64,000 bases of DNA from an uncultured Collinsella sp. (GCA_902472315.1 CABRNM010000008.1:1-64000); one strand, 5' to 3'. Counted from the first letter of the stretch, positions 36,488 through 44,909 are shown. Program-made: numbers and translations. The notes: generated by a model from the letters alone, not told the origin.

Positions 36488-37771
36488 ATGCTTGATATCA
36501 AGTTTGTTCGCGAGAACCCCGATGCCATCGATACCGCCATGGCCAACCGCCAGACGTCTTGGGATCGCGAGAAGTTCTTTGAACTCGACGACGAGCGCCG
36601 TGCCGTCATCACCGAGGTCGAGGAGCTCCAGGCCACGCGTAACGCCGAGTCCAAGAAGATTGGCGCCCTGATGAAGGAGGGCAAGAAGGACGAGGCCGAG
36701 GCCGCCAAGGAGGCCGTGCGCGCCGTCAACGAGAAGATTGACGGTCTGGCCGAGCGCCGCACCGCTCTCGAGCAGGAGCAGTACGACTTTATGGCTCACC
36801 TTCCCAACATCCCTTGCGAGGCCACGCCGTGCGGCAAGGACGAGGACGAGAACATCGAGCGCCGTCGTTGGGGCACCCCGCGCGAGTTCGACTTCGACTT
36901 TAAGCCGCACTGGGACCTGGGCACCGACCTCGACATCCTCGATTTCGAGCGCGGCAACAAGCTCTCCGGTAGCCGCTTTACCGTTCTCGGTGGCGCCGGC
37001 GCCCGTCTTGAGCGCGCCCTCATCAACTTCTTCCTTGACACGCACACCAGCCGTGGCTTTAAGGAGTGGTGGCCGCCCATCGTCGTCAAGCGTCAGACCA
37101 TGTTTGGCACGGGTCAGCTGCCCAAGTTCGAGGACGACGCCTATCACGTCTCGGGCGACAACTTCCTGATCCCCACCGCCGAGGTCGTGCTTACCAACCT
37201 GCACGCCGGCGAGGTTCTCGATGCTGATACCCTGCCGCGCCGCTACACCGCCTTCACCCCCTGCTTCCGCGAGGAAGCCGGCTCCGCTGGTCGCGACACC
37301 CGCGGCATCATCCGCCAGCACGAGTTCGACAAGGTCGAGATGGTCAAGTTTGCCAAGCCGGAGGAGTCCGACGAGGAGCTCGAGAGCATGACCGCCGAGG
37401 CCGAGTTCCTGCTTCAGCAGCTGGGCCTTCCGTATCGCGTGATTAGCCTGTGCACCGGCGACCTGGGCTTCTCTGCCCGTCAGACCTACGACATCGAGGT
37501 CTGGCTGCCGAGCTATAACGCCTACAAGGAGATCAGCTCCTGCTCTAATTGCGGCGATTTCCAGGCCCGTCGCGCCAACATCAAGTATCGCGACCCCGAG
37601 AACTTCAAGGGCTCGCGCTACCTGCACACCCTCAACGGTTCCGGCCTGCCGGCTGGCCGCACCATGGCCGCCATTCTGGAGAACTACCAGAACGCCGACG
37701 GCACCATCACGGTCCCCGAGGTTCTTCGTCCTTACATGGGCGGCCTCGAGAAGATCGAGCCGGTTGCGTAG
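36488..37771 (+). CDS. serS: Seryl-tRNA synthetase
   Basis: 427 residues. Charges tRNA-Ser (and tRNA-Sec where present). The N-terminal long coiled-coil arm that grips the tRNA (about residues 30-105) precedes the class II core with motif 2 ([21 protein letters not shown]) and motif 3 ([23 protein letters not shown]). ATG 36488 ([10 protein letters not shown]) has a GGAGG site eight bases before it; an upstream frame of nine codons begins at a weaker start. Confidence 0.97.
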   Translation: MLDIKFVRENPDAIDTAMANRQTSWDREKFFELDDERRAVITEVEELQATRNAESKKIGALMKEGKKDEAEAAKEAVRAVNEKIDGLAERRTALEQEQYDFMAHLPNIPCEATPCGKDEDENIERRRWGTPREFDFDFKPHWDLGTDLDILDFERGNKLSGSRFTVLGGAGARLERALINFFLDTHTSRGFKEWWPPIVVKRQTMFGTGQLPKFEDDAYHVSGDNFLIPTAEVVLTNLHAGEVLDADTLPRRYTAFTPCFREEAGSAGRDTRGIIRQHEFDKVEMVKFAKPEESDEELESMTAEAEFLLQQLGLPYRVISLCTGDLGFSARQTYDIEVWLPSYNAYKEISSCSNCGDFQARRANIKYRDPENFKGSRYLHTLNGSGLPAGRTMAAILENYQNADGTITVPEVLRPYMGGLEKIEPVA

Positions 37772-37793
37772 GTTGCCTGCATAAGCGATTTGC

Positions 37794-37823
37794 AAGGGCG
37801 CTCCTTTCTGGGGCGCCCTTTTT
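37794..37823 (+). terminator. Terminator of serS
   Basis: AAGGGCGC (37794-37801) pairs with GCGCCCTT (37813-37820), then five T. Confidence 0.88.
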
Positions 37824-37944
37824 GTGTGCGGAGCTTTACCATATCGCGCGGACAGCTCAATAAAAAACACACGAACAAACGTTCTGTATACAGGCATCTA
37901 CCTGCTATGCTTTTGTTAAATAGAAGCGAGAGGAAGGGGATGCG

Positions 37945-38322
37945 ATGGAGCTGTTTGATGAGCGGGTAGTTTTGTTTGAGAGCGATGAAGGTGGGGAACG
38001 TCTCGCGGTTACGTGTGAGCCATCCGGTATGGGTGGTTTGGTGGTGCGGCAGACGAGCGAGGGCCCGTTGACCCAATGGTGCTTTGAGGAGTCGCCGCAT
38101 GTGGTCGAGACCTTTGTGACGCACGAGGGGCTTGTGGCGCTTGAGCGGTTCTATGGAGTTGGGACTTCTAACCAGGTCGCGCGCATGTTGAGCATCTCGT
38201 TTGCCGATTATGACTGTGCCCAGCGGGTGCGCTCGCTTTTGAGGGAGCTCGGTGCTGGGTTCGATGTGGTTGAAAAACCGATTGATCGTATGGGGGACGC
38301 TGACGCATGCGGAACAGCGTGA
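37945..38322 (+). CDS. Small uncharacterised protein
   Basis: 125 residues; not recognised. Mixed alpha/beta composition with no membrane segment or signal peptide. It has regular codon use and a good AGGAAGGGG site before the ATG. It lies between the serS terminator and the tRNA-Arg cluster. Confidence 0.65.
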   Translation: MELFDERVVLFESDEGGERLAVTCEPSGMGGLVVRQTSEGPLTQWCFEESPHVVETFVTHEGLVALERFYGVGTSNQVARMLSISFADYDCAQRVRSLLRELGAGFDVVEKPIDRMGDADACGTA

Positions 38323-38396
38323 GGAACATATTCTCAAAAAAGTTTGAGATTGTGCTTGACTCCAACTAACTAAAGTGGTTTTATATGTCTTGCGCT

Positions 38397-38473
38397 GCGG
38401 CGTTACCTCAGCTGGATAGAGGGTCTGACTACGAATCAGAACGTCATAGGTTCGAATCCTATACGCCGCACCA
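38397..38473 (+). tRNA. tRNA-Arg (ACG), copy 1
   Basis: Acceptor GCGGCGT/ACGCCGC, anticodon loop CTACGAA (ACG, presumably deaminated to ICG), T-loop GGTTCGAATCC, encoded CCA. Promoter: -35 TTGACT (38356-38361) after an A/T-rich CTCAAAAAAGTTTGAGATTG; the -10 is weak. Confidence 0.95.
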
Positions 38474-38483
38474 ATCGAACTTG

Positions 38484-38512
38484 AAGCCTCCGGCAACGGG
38501 GGCTTTTCTTTT
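38484..38512 (+). terminator. Terminator of tRNA-Arg copy 1
   Basis: AAGCCTCC pairs with GGGGGCTT, followed by TTCTTTT. Similar terminators follow copy 2 (38913-38942) and copy 3 (39258-39286). Confidence 0.8.
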
Positions 38513-38528
38513 ATGGCAACACCGCATG

Positions 38529-38566
38529 GATTCGAACCTCGGTCGAGGCGCGAGCGTGAAGCGGAC
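38529..38566. repeat. Direct repeat copy A (TTCGAACCTCGGTCG element)
   Basis: GATTCGAACCTCGGTCGAGG and the following GCGCGAGCGTGAAGCGGA recur at 39303-39340. Shorter variants lie at 38715 and 38958. Read on the minus strand it gives CGACCGAGGTTCGAATCC, resembling a tRNA T-arm. The block 38560-38640 after it is very GC-rich with several short hairpins and holds no gene. Confidence 0.6.
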
Positions 38567-38643
38567 GCGGAGCGTCCGTAGCGAGCGGGCGAGCGCGCCG
38601 GCAGGCGGGCGAAGCCGGCGCGGATCCGCGCAGCGGATGCGCG

Positions 38644-38702
38644 GAATCCTATACGCCGCACCAATCGAACTTGAAGCCTCCGGCAACGGGGGCTTTTCTT
38701 TT
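38644..38702 (+). repeat. Duplicated tRNA-Arg 3' end with terminator (fragment 1)
   Basis: 59 bases identical to 38454-38512: the last 20 bases of tRNA-Arg (GAATCCTATACGCCGCACCA) plus the downstream terminator. The tRNA 5' part is missing, so this is not a functional tRNA. Such 3' fragments are the usual scar of integration or of unequal recombination at a tRNA gene. Confidence 0.9.
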
Positions 38703-38769
38703 TTGGAAACCATGCATGGATTCGAACCTCGGTCGGGGTGTGAACAGCCTAATCACCACTCCGTAAAAT

Positions 38770-38814
38770 TTTTTCAAATTGTCGCTTGACCCATCGGGGG
38801 CTCGCGTGCATAAT
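38770..38814 (+). promoter_or_regulatory. Promoter of tRNA-Arg copy 2
   Basis: TTGACC (38786-38791), 17 bases, CATAAT (38809-38814), preceded by TTTTTTCAAATTGTCG. Confidence 0.7.
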
Positions 38815-38826
38815 AATCCGTGCGTT

Positions 38827-38903
38827 GCGGCGTTACCTCAGCTGGATAGAGGGTCTGACTACGAATCAGAACGTCATAGGTTCGAATCCTATACGCCGCA
38901 CCA
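38827..38903 (+). tRNA. tRNA-Arg (ACG), copy 2
   Basis: Identical in sequence to copy 1 (77 bases including CCA). Followed by its own terminator at 38913-38942. Confidence 0.95.
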
Positions 38904-38994
38904 ATTGACTTTAAAGCTCCCGGCAACGGGGGCTTTTCTTATATGGGAGCATTGCGGAGATTCGAACCTAGGTCGAAGCCGGAGTGGATGCGCG

Positions 38995-39014
38995 GAATCC
39001 TATACGTCGCACCA
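38995..39014 (+). repeat. Decayed tRNA-Arg 3' fragment (fragment 2)
   Basis: GAATCCTATACGTCGCACCA differs from the tRNA 3' end by one base. The following terminator copy has decayed (AAAGCTCCCAATAACGACTGC). It probably represents an older event than fragment 1. Confidence 0.8.
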
Positions 39015-39114
39015 ATAGACTTTAAAGCTCCCAATAACGACTGCTCTTCTATATCGCGAGGCGTCGAAGATCGCACCAAGCCCTCCAAATGAGTAAAAAC
39101 TAAATTCAATAACT

Positions 39115-39159
39115 TTTTTTGAAAAAATGCTTGACCATTATTCAGTCCATGTGCATAAT
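39115..39159 (+). promoter_or_regulatory. Promoter of tRNA-Arg copy 3
   Basis: TTGACC (39131-39136), 17 bases, CATAAT (39154-39159), preceded by a tract AACTTTTTTTGAAAAAATGC. Confidence 0.7.
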
Positions 39160-39171
39160 AATCAACAAGTC

Positions 39172-39248
39172 GCGGCGTTACCTCAGCTGGATAGAGGGTC
39201 TGACTACGAATCAGAACGTCATAGGTTCGAATCCTATACGCCGCACCA
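39172..39248 (+). tRNA. tRNA-Arg (ACG), copy 3
   Basis: Identical to copies 1 and 2. Terminator at 39258-39286; the direct repeat at 39303-39340 follows it. Confidence 0.95.
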
Positions 39249-39302
39249 TTTGAACTTAAAGCCTCCGGTAACGGGGGCTTTTCTTTTACGCCGGCATCCC
39301 AT

Positions 39303-39340
39303 TGATTCGAACCTCGGTCGAGGCGCGAGCGTGAAGCGGA
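39303..39340. repeat. Direct repeat copy B (TTCGAACCTCGGTCG element)
   Basis: Second copy of the element at 38529-38566, at the same relative place after a tRNA-Arg terminator. This supports a model in which a tRNA-plus-flank unit was tandemly duplicated. Confidence 0.6.
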
Positions 39341-39433
39341 CTATTTCTTATCGACTCGTGTAAGATTCCGAGTAGGTGTCGCGGCCCATCCGCGACCACT
39401 CCTTCTTTCAACGACTGATCAGGGTGATATTTC

Positions 39434-41875
39434 GTGGCAGAGCGTCCGACATACAAGCTCAGGTTTCTCGACCCCAAAAAGCGTTTTCCATCGATGCCAG
39501 AGCAGCCTGCGGGGCGCTCATATGGTATTGTCTGGAAAGTCTTTGGCGAGGACCCCAAAGAGTCGTGCTATGTCGTCGAATTCGTCGGCAAAACTCACAT
39601 ATCGCTCTTGGGCTACGTGAGCGTGTCGGGCAAGGTTTATAAGGTTGATCGTCCTGTTCGGGAAGTACCGTTGCCCGAGGACCCTGACATGGAGCTGGTC
39701 CTTCACGAGTCCGATTCCAGTATTGGTGAGATTATGGTAAGGGAAGCCAACGGTGCAATGCGCGCGTGTGCGCAAGCTGCCGGCTCTCCCGAAGGCCCCA
39801 TGCGCGAGCAGTCCGACCACGAGACATGGAATTCGACCCGCGCCCTTCCTTACGGCGAGTTCATGGCATCGATGTTCCTGCGCTACGTGATATTTGCCAA
39901 CTCCGAAAGCGCTATTGCGAACACGGCGGGCGTCGACGGTCTCGATGCGGATATGCAAAACGTTGTCGACAAGATCAAGCTCGTAAAGTTGCCCGAGCCG
40001 GTCGAGGTGTTTTTGGGCTTTAACACGGCACCGCTCCCCGATGCTATCGAGACGCTGCTTTACCGCGTTGACCATGCCGAGAATCCGAGCGGTATTGAGC
40101 GTTATGCCGCTGCCCTTATGAGCGAGGTCGACTTACCCCGCCTGCGCACCATCGCCGCCAAGTCCGAGATGAGCCTGGCTCGCATCGATCGCTCAAAGCT
40201 GTTCTATCTCAATTTTGATCGTAGTCTGCTGGATCAGGACGAGATTGACATGCTGCTTGCCATCGAGTGCCGTCTCAACCGCCTCTCCGGCATCCTTGAG
40301 CGCATCGGGGCCGGATTGGTCCCTGCGGCATCCTCGCCGAGCCTTGAGGGCTGCGCGCTCTTTGATTCGTGGCATATCGCCAAGACGACCAACGATGTTC
40401 CCCGACTGCTCGATACGGCCTTGAGCGATAACCCGTGGGGCAAACCGGGTACGGTGGCTTGCCAGCCGGGCGGTGAGTGGGATGTGCGTACCCGCTTCGC
40501 GCGTATCGTCGAGGCACTTAACGTTGTCACACGGCTCGACTATACCTATCGGGCAAACGTTGCCGAGGGGATTATGCTCGTTCGGTTTGGGCAGTCTGTC
40601 GTGGATGCCATGCCGCAACGTGAATACGACGCTCAAGATGACGCCTGGCGCGAGCTGGACGAGGACACGCGCGCGGTCTGGGCCGCGGAACACGATGCGC
40701 GCGTGGCACTCACGCTTGCGGCAGCGTGTTTTGCCGCGGGCACCTGCATCACGCGCTGCTATGTGCAGATTGCTGCTCCCGACAGTGAGCAGGGCGAGCG
40801 CGTTGTCGCAACGTATTTCTTTGGGCGCGCGGCCTATCTGGCCGATTGCGTGCCTGTCGCCAAGGATCTTGAGAGCATGGACATGGACGATATGCCGTGC
40901 AAGCGTGTGCTTGAGGCGTATGAGTCAACCGCTCCGGAGACGATTGAGCCTGCGGAGGTTCATGCTCGTCCGCGTGATGACCATCGCACGCTGCCGCCGG
41001 CGCTGCGCGACCTGCTGCTTGCCGATACGGCTGATGAGCTCGAGGTCATGGAGATGGACGATGACCCGTATGTGGCGCGCGTCGTTGAGTTGCGCGAGCA
41101 GGCAAAAGTTGACCGTGCAAGCGCGTTTGAGGGCTTCTCCCGTCTTGTTGAGGAGTTGGAGGCTAAGTGCGCCGTTGCCGAGCTTTTGGCAACGGGTCCG
41201 GTCCAGACGCAGTTTTGCGACAACCAGCTGGTACGCATGGTGCTGCCGGTAATGGAGGAAGACCGCTCCGTTCGTATTTTGCGTGCTCCCGATGCGCTGT
41301 ACTTTGCCCAGCACGAGATCTGCAGTTATTACGCCGAGCAGGAGGATTTTGAACGGGCATTGCCCGAGGTGCGTCGTCTTTACGATCTGGCTCGCTCGTC
41401 CATGCAGTCGCACTTTGCGCTCATTAACGTGCTGGCGCGCCTGGAGCGCTTTGACGAGATTATCGAGGTGGCGCGCCACGGCCTGCGCATTGCCAGTGAC
41501 CGTTCCGCAATCGGTTATCTGTTCTATCGTCTGGCGTTTGCCTATTGGAACTGCGATCAGCTCGAGCTCGCGTTGGCGTGCTACCGCCTCGTGCCGCGCG
41601 GCGAGGAGTCGGGTAGCAGCGCGCTGGAGGAAATGCAGGGCCTTATGAACGAGATGGGCGTCAATGAGCCGCCGACGTTCGAGGATGCGGTTGAGACCAT
41701 CCGGAGGGCCGGGCTCGAGCTGCCTCCCGTGTCCGCCGTGACCAACCAGCTGGCGGATGCCGCCGTGCAGCTGGTCGATAACGGCTTCTTTTTCCTGGCG
41801 CGCGTCTGCATCTTCCAAATGTGGCGCACCATGGGTAACGATGAGCTCGGCTCCCTCAGTCGCTCGCTGGGGTAG
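39434..41875 (+). CDS. Large uncharacterised protein with TPR-like C-terminus
   Basis: 813 residues; family not recognised. No signal peptide or membrane helix. Residues 1-70 form a beta-rich region (YGIVWKVFGEDPKESCYVVEFVGKTH). The middle is helical and acidic. The C-terminal third (about 620-740) shows TPR-like helix pairs (ICSYYAEQEDFERALPEVRRLYDLARSSM split over two repeats; RLAFAYWNCDQLELALACYR). The GTG start has AGGGTG seven bases upstream. Codon use resembles the core genes, so it may be an old resident rather than a recent arrival. It stands directly after the tRNA-Arg cluster. Confidence 0.8.
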   Translation: MAERPTYKLRFLDPKKRFPSMPEQPAGRSYGIVWKVFGEDPKESCYVVEFVGKTHISLLGYVSVSGKVYKVDRPVREVPLPEDPDMELVLHESDSSIGEIMVREANGAMRACAQAAGSPEGPMREQSDHETWNSTRALPYGEFMASMFLRYVIFANSESAIANTAGVDGLDADMQNVVDKIKLVKLPEPVEVFLGFNTAPLPDAIETLLYRVDHAENPSGIERYAAALMSEVDLPRLRTIAAKSEMSLARIDRSKLFYLNFDRSLLDQDEIDMLLAIECRLNRLSGILERIGAGLVPAASSPSLEGCALFDSWHIAKTTNDVPRLLDTALSDNPWGKPGTVACQPGGEWDVRTRFARIVEALNVVTRLDYTYRANVAEGIMLVRFGQSVVDAMPQREYDAQDDAWRELDEDTRAVWAAEHDARVALTLAAACFAAGTCITRCYVQIAAPDSEQGERVVATYFFGRAAYLADCVPVAKDLESMDMDDMPCKRVLEAYESTAPETIEPAEVHARPRDDHRTLPPALRDLLLADTADELEVMEMDDDPYVARVVELREQAKVDRASAFEGFSRLVEELEAKCAVAELLATGPVQTQFCDNQLVRMVLPVMEEDRSVRILRAPDALYFAQHEICSYYAEQEDFERALPEVRRLYDLARSSMQSHFALINVLARLERFDEIIEVARHGLRIASDRSAIGYLFYRLAFAYWNCDQLELALACYRLVPRGEESGSSALEEMQGLMNEMGVNEPPTFEDAVETIRRAGLELPPVSAVTNQLADAAVQLVDNGFFFLARVCIFQMWRTMGNDELGSLSRSLG

Positions 41876-41963
41876 GGGCGATATAGAGGGGCCGCACCGC
41901 GCTATTTGTATCGGCGCGGGCGGGAGGACCCGGCAGGATCGGTAAGGCATAAAGCCGCCGAGC

Positions 41964-42023
41964 CTGCTAAAACTGTTAAACTCTGCTAAAGTTGCTAAAC
42001 TTTGTTAAAGTTGTTAAAACTAG
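41964..42023. repeat. Three 19-20 bp tandem repeats (six GYTAAA half-sites)
   Basis: CTGCTAAAACTGTTAAACT, CTGCTAAAGTTGCTAAACT and TTGTTAAAGTTGTTAAAACT follow one another, each with two G(C/T)TAAA half-sites about ten bases apart, i.e. on the same helix face. They end just before the GAGGAGGG ribosome site of the AAA gene. They look like an operator, possibly for the winged-helix C-terminus of that protein. Confidence 0.75.
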
Positions 42024-42037
42024 CAGAGGAGGGCAGA

Positions 42038-43120
42038 ATGACGAAAGCTGTTAACCCCTTTAAGCCAACGGCGGGCATGAATCCGCCTGAGCTTATCGGA
42101 CGGGACACTGTTTTGGATGACTTTGCCGAGGCTCTTGAGAATGGTCCTGGTGCCCCCGATCGACTCATGCGCATCTCGGGCGTCCGAGGCACAGGTAAAA
42201 CGGTGCTCCTTAATGCATTGGGTGACCTTGCACGCAAAAAAGGATTCGAGGTCGTTGACGTTGCCTCCAATGCTGGTTTTTGCAATAGAATCCTCGAGGC
42301 TCTGCAGCGAAACATTCGTCTTGAATCAATCTCGATTTCCCCATCGATTTTAGGGGTCAGCCTTGGCTCCATGGAGATGTCGAAGTCGGCCTCTCATCTG
42401 GGCGAGGCGATGTACGATGCTGCGAAGCGCGGTGGTCTGCTCATTACGCTCGACGAGATCCAGGATGCCTCAACTGAGGAAATGCGCGAGCTAGGCAATG
42501 AGATGCAGCTCTTGATCCGCCAAGGAGCGAATGTCGCTTTCGCTTTCGCCGGGCTGCCGACATCGGTAGATGGCGTGGTGGTGGATGATACGTTGACGTT
42601 CCTTCAGCGAGCCAAACATGTTGAACTTACTCGGCTTTCCGATTTTGAAGTTGGCGGATCGTTTGAGGATACGATGAGACGAGCGGGCAAGGAGCTCGAC
42701 AAAGGTGCCGCTGAGCTATTAACAAAAGCTTCGGCAGGCTATCCCTTTATGGTCCAGCTGGTCGGATATTACGCTTGGCAGGTTGCTGCGCGCAGTGGGG
42801 CGGAGAGCGTGAGCGAAGAGGCGGCTCGTAAGGGTATCCAGGCGGCTCTTGATAGCTTTAATGCTATGGTGATTGCCCCAGCGCTGCGCAGGGTGTCGGA
42901 ACGGCAGTTTCAGTATCTCGCGGCGATGGCTCAATGCGAGGGCGTCGATATCGCCAACGGCGATATCGCCAAGAAGATGGGTTTGTCGGCGAACAAAGTT
43001 GGGTCATATCGCAAGCGTCTGATCGATGCGGGGTTGATTGAGCCCGCGGGCTATGGCTGTGTTTCGTTTGCAATTCCGTACATGCGCGATTATCTGTTGG
43101 AGACCGTTCGAGAGAACTAA
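42038..43120 (+). CDS. AAA+ ATPase with C-terminal winged helix
   Basis: 360 residues. AAA/Orc1-Cdc6-like or archaeal-ATPase-type protein: Walker A GVRGTGKT (about residues 47-54), Walker B LLITLDEIQD (about 135-143), sensor region VAFAFAGLP, and a C-terminal helical/winged-helix part (ANGDIAKKMGLSANKVGSYRKRLIDAGLI) suited to DNA binding. Function unknown; such proteins occur in mobile or toxin-antitoxin-like loci of Actinobacteria. ATG 42038 follows GAGGAGGG; the longer frame upstream runs through the tandem repeats. Confidence 0.82.
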   Translation: MTKAVNPFKPTAGMNPPELIGRDTVLDDFAEALENGPGAPDRLMRISGVRGTGKTVLLNALGDLARKKGFEVVDVASNAGFCNRILEALQRNIRLESISISPSILGVSLGSMEMSKSASHLGEAMYDAAKRGGLLITLDEIQDASTEEMRELGNEMQLLIRQGANVAFAFAGLPTSVDGVVVDDTLTFLQRAKHVELTRLSDFEVGGSFEDTMRRAGKELDKGAAELLTKASAGYPFMVQLVGYYAWQVAARSGAESVSEEAARKGIQAALDSFNAMVIAPALRRVSERQFQYLAAMAQCEGVDIANGDIAKKMGLSANKVGSYRKRLIDAGLIEPAGYGCVSFAIPYMRDYLLETVREN

Positions 43121-43169
43121 TAAAGAATGGGCTGTCCGCGCTGTCGCTGGGGCTGTCCTTGTATCTTTG

Positions 43170-43224
43170 TCTCAATCTGTAACATCTGGAGAGGATTACG
43201 GCCTGCAGATGTTACAGATTGAGA
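43170..43224. repeat. 19-bp perfect hairpin between AAA gene and tRNA-Ser
   Basis: Arms 43170-43188 and 43206-43224 are perfect reverse complements around a 17-base loop; the outer pairing continues through two G.U pairs and an A-U pair. No U tract follows, so it is not a usual terminator. It starts about 50 bases after the AAA stop. It could be a small element, an sRNA stem or a recombination site. Confidence 0.75.
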
Positions 43225-43286
43225 TGATTGACTGAGACGTTTACTGGTAAAAGAGAGGTAAAAGAGGAAACGCCTCAAAATTCCCC

Positions 43287-43315
43287 TTGCCCAACTTCGG
43301 CTGTTTGGTTACTAT
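43287..43315 (+). promoter_or_regulatory. Promoter of tRNA-Ser
   Basis: TTGCCC (43287-43292), 17 bases, TACTAT (43310-43315). A direct repeat GGTAAAAGAG occurs twice just upstream (about 43246-43267). Confidence 0.7.
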
Positions 43316-43329
43316 AGAACGGCTGTTAC

Positions 43330-43420
43330 GGAGAGCTGACCGAGAGGCCGAAGGTGCTCGCCTGCTAAGCGAGTATGCCCCAAAAGGGCATCTGGGGTTC
43401 GAATCCCCAGCTCTCCGCCA
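43330..43420 (+). tRNA. tRNA-Ser (GCT)
   Basis: Class II tRNA of 91 bases: acceptor GGAGAGC/GCTCTCC, anticodon loop CTGCTAAGC (GCT), long variable arm (TATGCCCCAAAAGGGCAT), T-loop GGTTCGAATCC, discriminator G and encoded CCA. Confidence 0.95.
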
Positions 43421-43434
43421 GTATGACTTTGAAG

Positions 43435-43460
43435 AAGGGTCCCATTTGGGGCCCTTTTTT
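43435..43460 (+). terminator. Terminator after tRNA-Ser
   Basis: AAGGGTCCC (43435-43443) pairs with GGGGCCCTT (43448-43456) with one G.U pair, then TTTT. Confidence 0.85.
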
Positions 43461-43596
43461 ATTATCAAGAATGGCGGCTGGGGATTAGAGTCCGAAAGGG
43501 CGTGAACATTAGGCAAACACGGGGCGCTTGAAAACGGGGAGACCCAGGCGTGCTCGTGCACCCCGGTGTGGGGTTCCGAGGGGATGGAGTAGAAAT

Positions 43597-44748
43597 ATGG
43601 TAAAGGTCGGGCTGCGTAAGCCGAATCTAAAGACATCACTCAAGGCAAGAACGACCGGCAGAGCGAAGCGCGCGGTAAGGCGGGCGATAATCCCCGGCTA
43701 TGGTAAGAAGGGCATGGGGTGGATCAAAAATCCGAAGAAGGCTGCTTACAATGCCGTATACAGCAGAACGACCGTCGGAGTTGGGGATGTCGCTCGCGCC
43801 GTTGCTAAATCAGGCGCTCGGAGCTCGGCGTCAAGGACGTCCTCAATTACTGTTTCATCGCATGAAATTACACCTTTGGCGAAGCCTGAACAGAAATCTC
43901 TCACTCGAGAGATTACGTCGGTTGACAGGGCAAACAAGGCGCTTTTGCTATGCTTCCTTCTTGGGTGGTCGGGCGCTCATAGGGCGTATGCACGGATGTG
44001 GGGTAGCTTCTTTCTATATCTCTTTACCTTTGGCCTTTTTGGATTTGGTTGGCTGTTTGATATTGTGACACTACTGATGAGACGCTCCGAGCTAAGGCGT
44101 CTCGGCGACAGTGATCCGACTCAACAGCAAGCGCCATGTTCCGTTGATTCTACATTCGATCGAAATGTCGCCGACTCCGGAAATTGGGAACAGCGTGGAG
44201 ATGGGGAGGCTGCGGCTCGGCTAGAGCTTCAACGTAAAAACCGTGCCTATATGGAAGAAAACGGCATCGACGTGGAGATGTTTACCGAGGAAAAGGTCGC
44301 GGCGGACGCCTTGCGAACCATTGAGTCGGTATGCCCGTGCATGCTTAGGTTTGACCGAGGCATGAGCGAAGAGGAGTCAAGCATCAGCTTTTGCTCTCCA
44401 ACAAAGACGGGGAAAATGCCCAAGAATGTCGTCGAGGCCCGCATTTACCATCAGGATGTGAAGCTATTGATGGATTCCCACGGCTTCGAATTGCCGGAGT
44501 ATGGTGACAGCATCAATGTCATGATTAGTTATCTAGCTGATGGGCGCATAAATAAAGTCGATATCCATGGGTTCCATAATGGCCGCTCCGTTAGTGTCTC
44601 CATTCGCAGGCGGAGCGACGATCTTGTTATGACGAGTGCGGGCACCATCGGAGAAACGGGTGCCTGGCAATCGCTGTGTCCTGGGGCAGACCCCTCAGCT
44701 GGGGATCTTTTCAGGGCCTTGACCAAGGAGGTCGAAAGGATCTACTAG
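43597..44748 (+). CDS. TM2-domain protein with phage-associated N-terminal region
   Basis: 383 residues. Residues 1-65 (MVKVGLRKPNLKTSLKART, GYGKKGMGWIKNPKKAAYN) match a short basic module I associate with phage or mobile-element proteins in Gram-positives. Residues about 112-160 form a TM2 domain (two helices: NKALLLCFLLGWSGAHRAY and LYLFTFGLFGFGWLFDIVTLL). The C-terminal 190 residues are soluble and unrecognised. Codon use is less GC-rich than its neighbours and it stands directly downstream of tRNA-Ser, so horizontal transfer is likely. ATG 43597 is preceded by ATGGAG at seven bases. Confidence 0.78.
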   Translation: MVKVGLRKPNLKTSLKARTTGRAKRAVRRAIIPGYGKKGMGWIKNPKKAAYNAVYSRTTVGVGDVARAVAKSGARSSASRTSSITVSSHEITPLAKPEQKSLTREITSVDRANKALLLCFLLGWSGAHRAYARMWGSFFLYLFTFGLFGFGWLFDIVTLLMRRSELRRLGDSDPTQQQAPCSVDSTFDRNVADSGNWEQRGDGEAAARLELQRKNRAYMEENGIDVEMFTEEKVAADALRTIESVCPCMLRFDRGMSEEESSISFCSPTKTGKMPKNVVEARIYHQDVKLLMDSHGFELPEYGDSINVMISYLADGRINKVDIHGFHNGRSVSVSIRRRSDDLVMTSAGTIGETGAWQSLCPGADPSAGDLFRALTKEVERIY

Positions 44749-44852
44749 CATGCCCGGTGGACCCGTTTTCAAGGTCCGAAAAGACACAGCGAAGGTAAAC
44801 GGCTAGCAATGTCGCTTTGGTGATTCTGACGCATCCCGTTTAAGAGGTATTC

Positions 44853-44880
44853 AAAAAGAGGCGCCCCGTTGGACGCCTCT
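44853..44880 (-). terminator. Terminator of the D,D-carboxypeptidase gene
   Basis: On the minus strand GAGGCGTCC pairs with GGGCGCCTC, followed by TTTTTG. It lies 30 bases past the stop codon. Confidence 0.88.
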
Positions 44881-44909
44881 CCAATCTCAAATGTAATGTT
44901 CCCCCAGCC

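Noticed and set aside
38397..39250. CRISPR array
   Set aside because: The repeats are full tRNA genes and tRNA 3' fragments with irregular spacing; no cas genes are near.
41964..42023. Plasmid-type origin of replication (iterons)
   Set aside because: The repeats are few and directly abut a ribosome site; no Rep gene, AT-rich unwinding region or partition genes were seen, so an operator is more likely.
39434..44748. Integrated prophage
   Set aside because: Only one protein has a phage-like segment; no integrase, capsid, portal or lysis genes are present.
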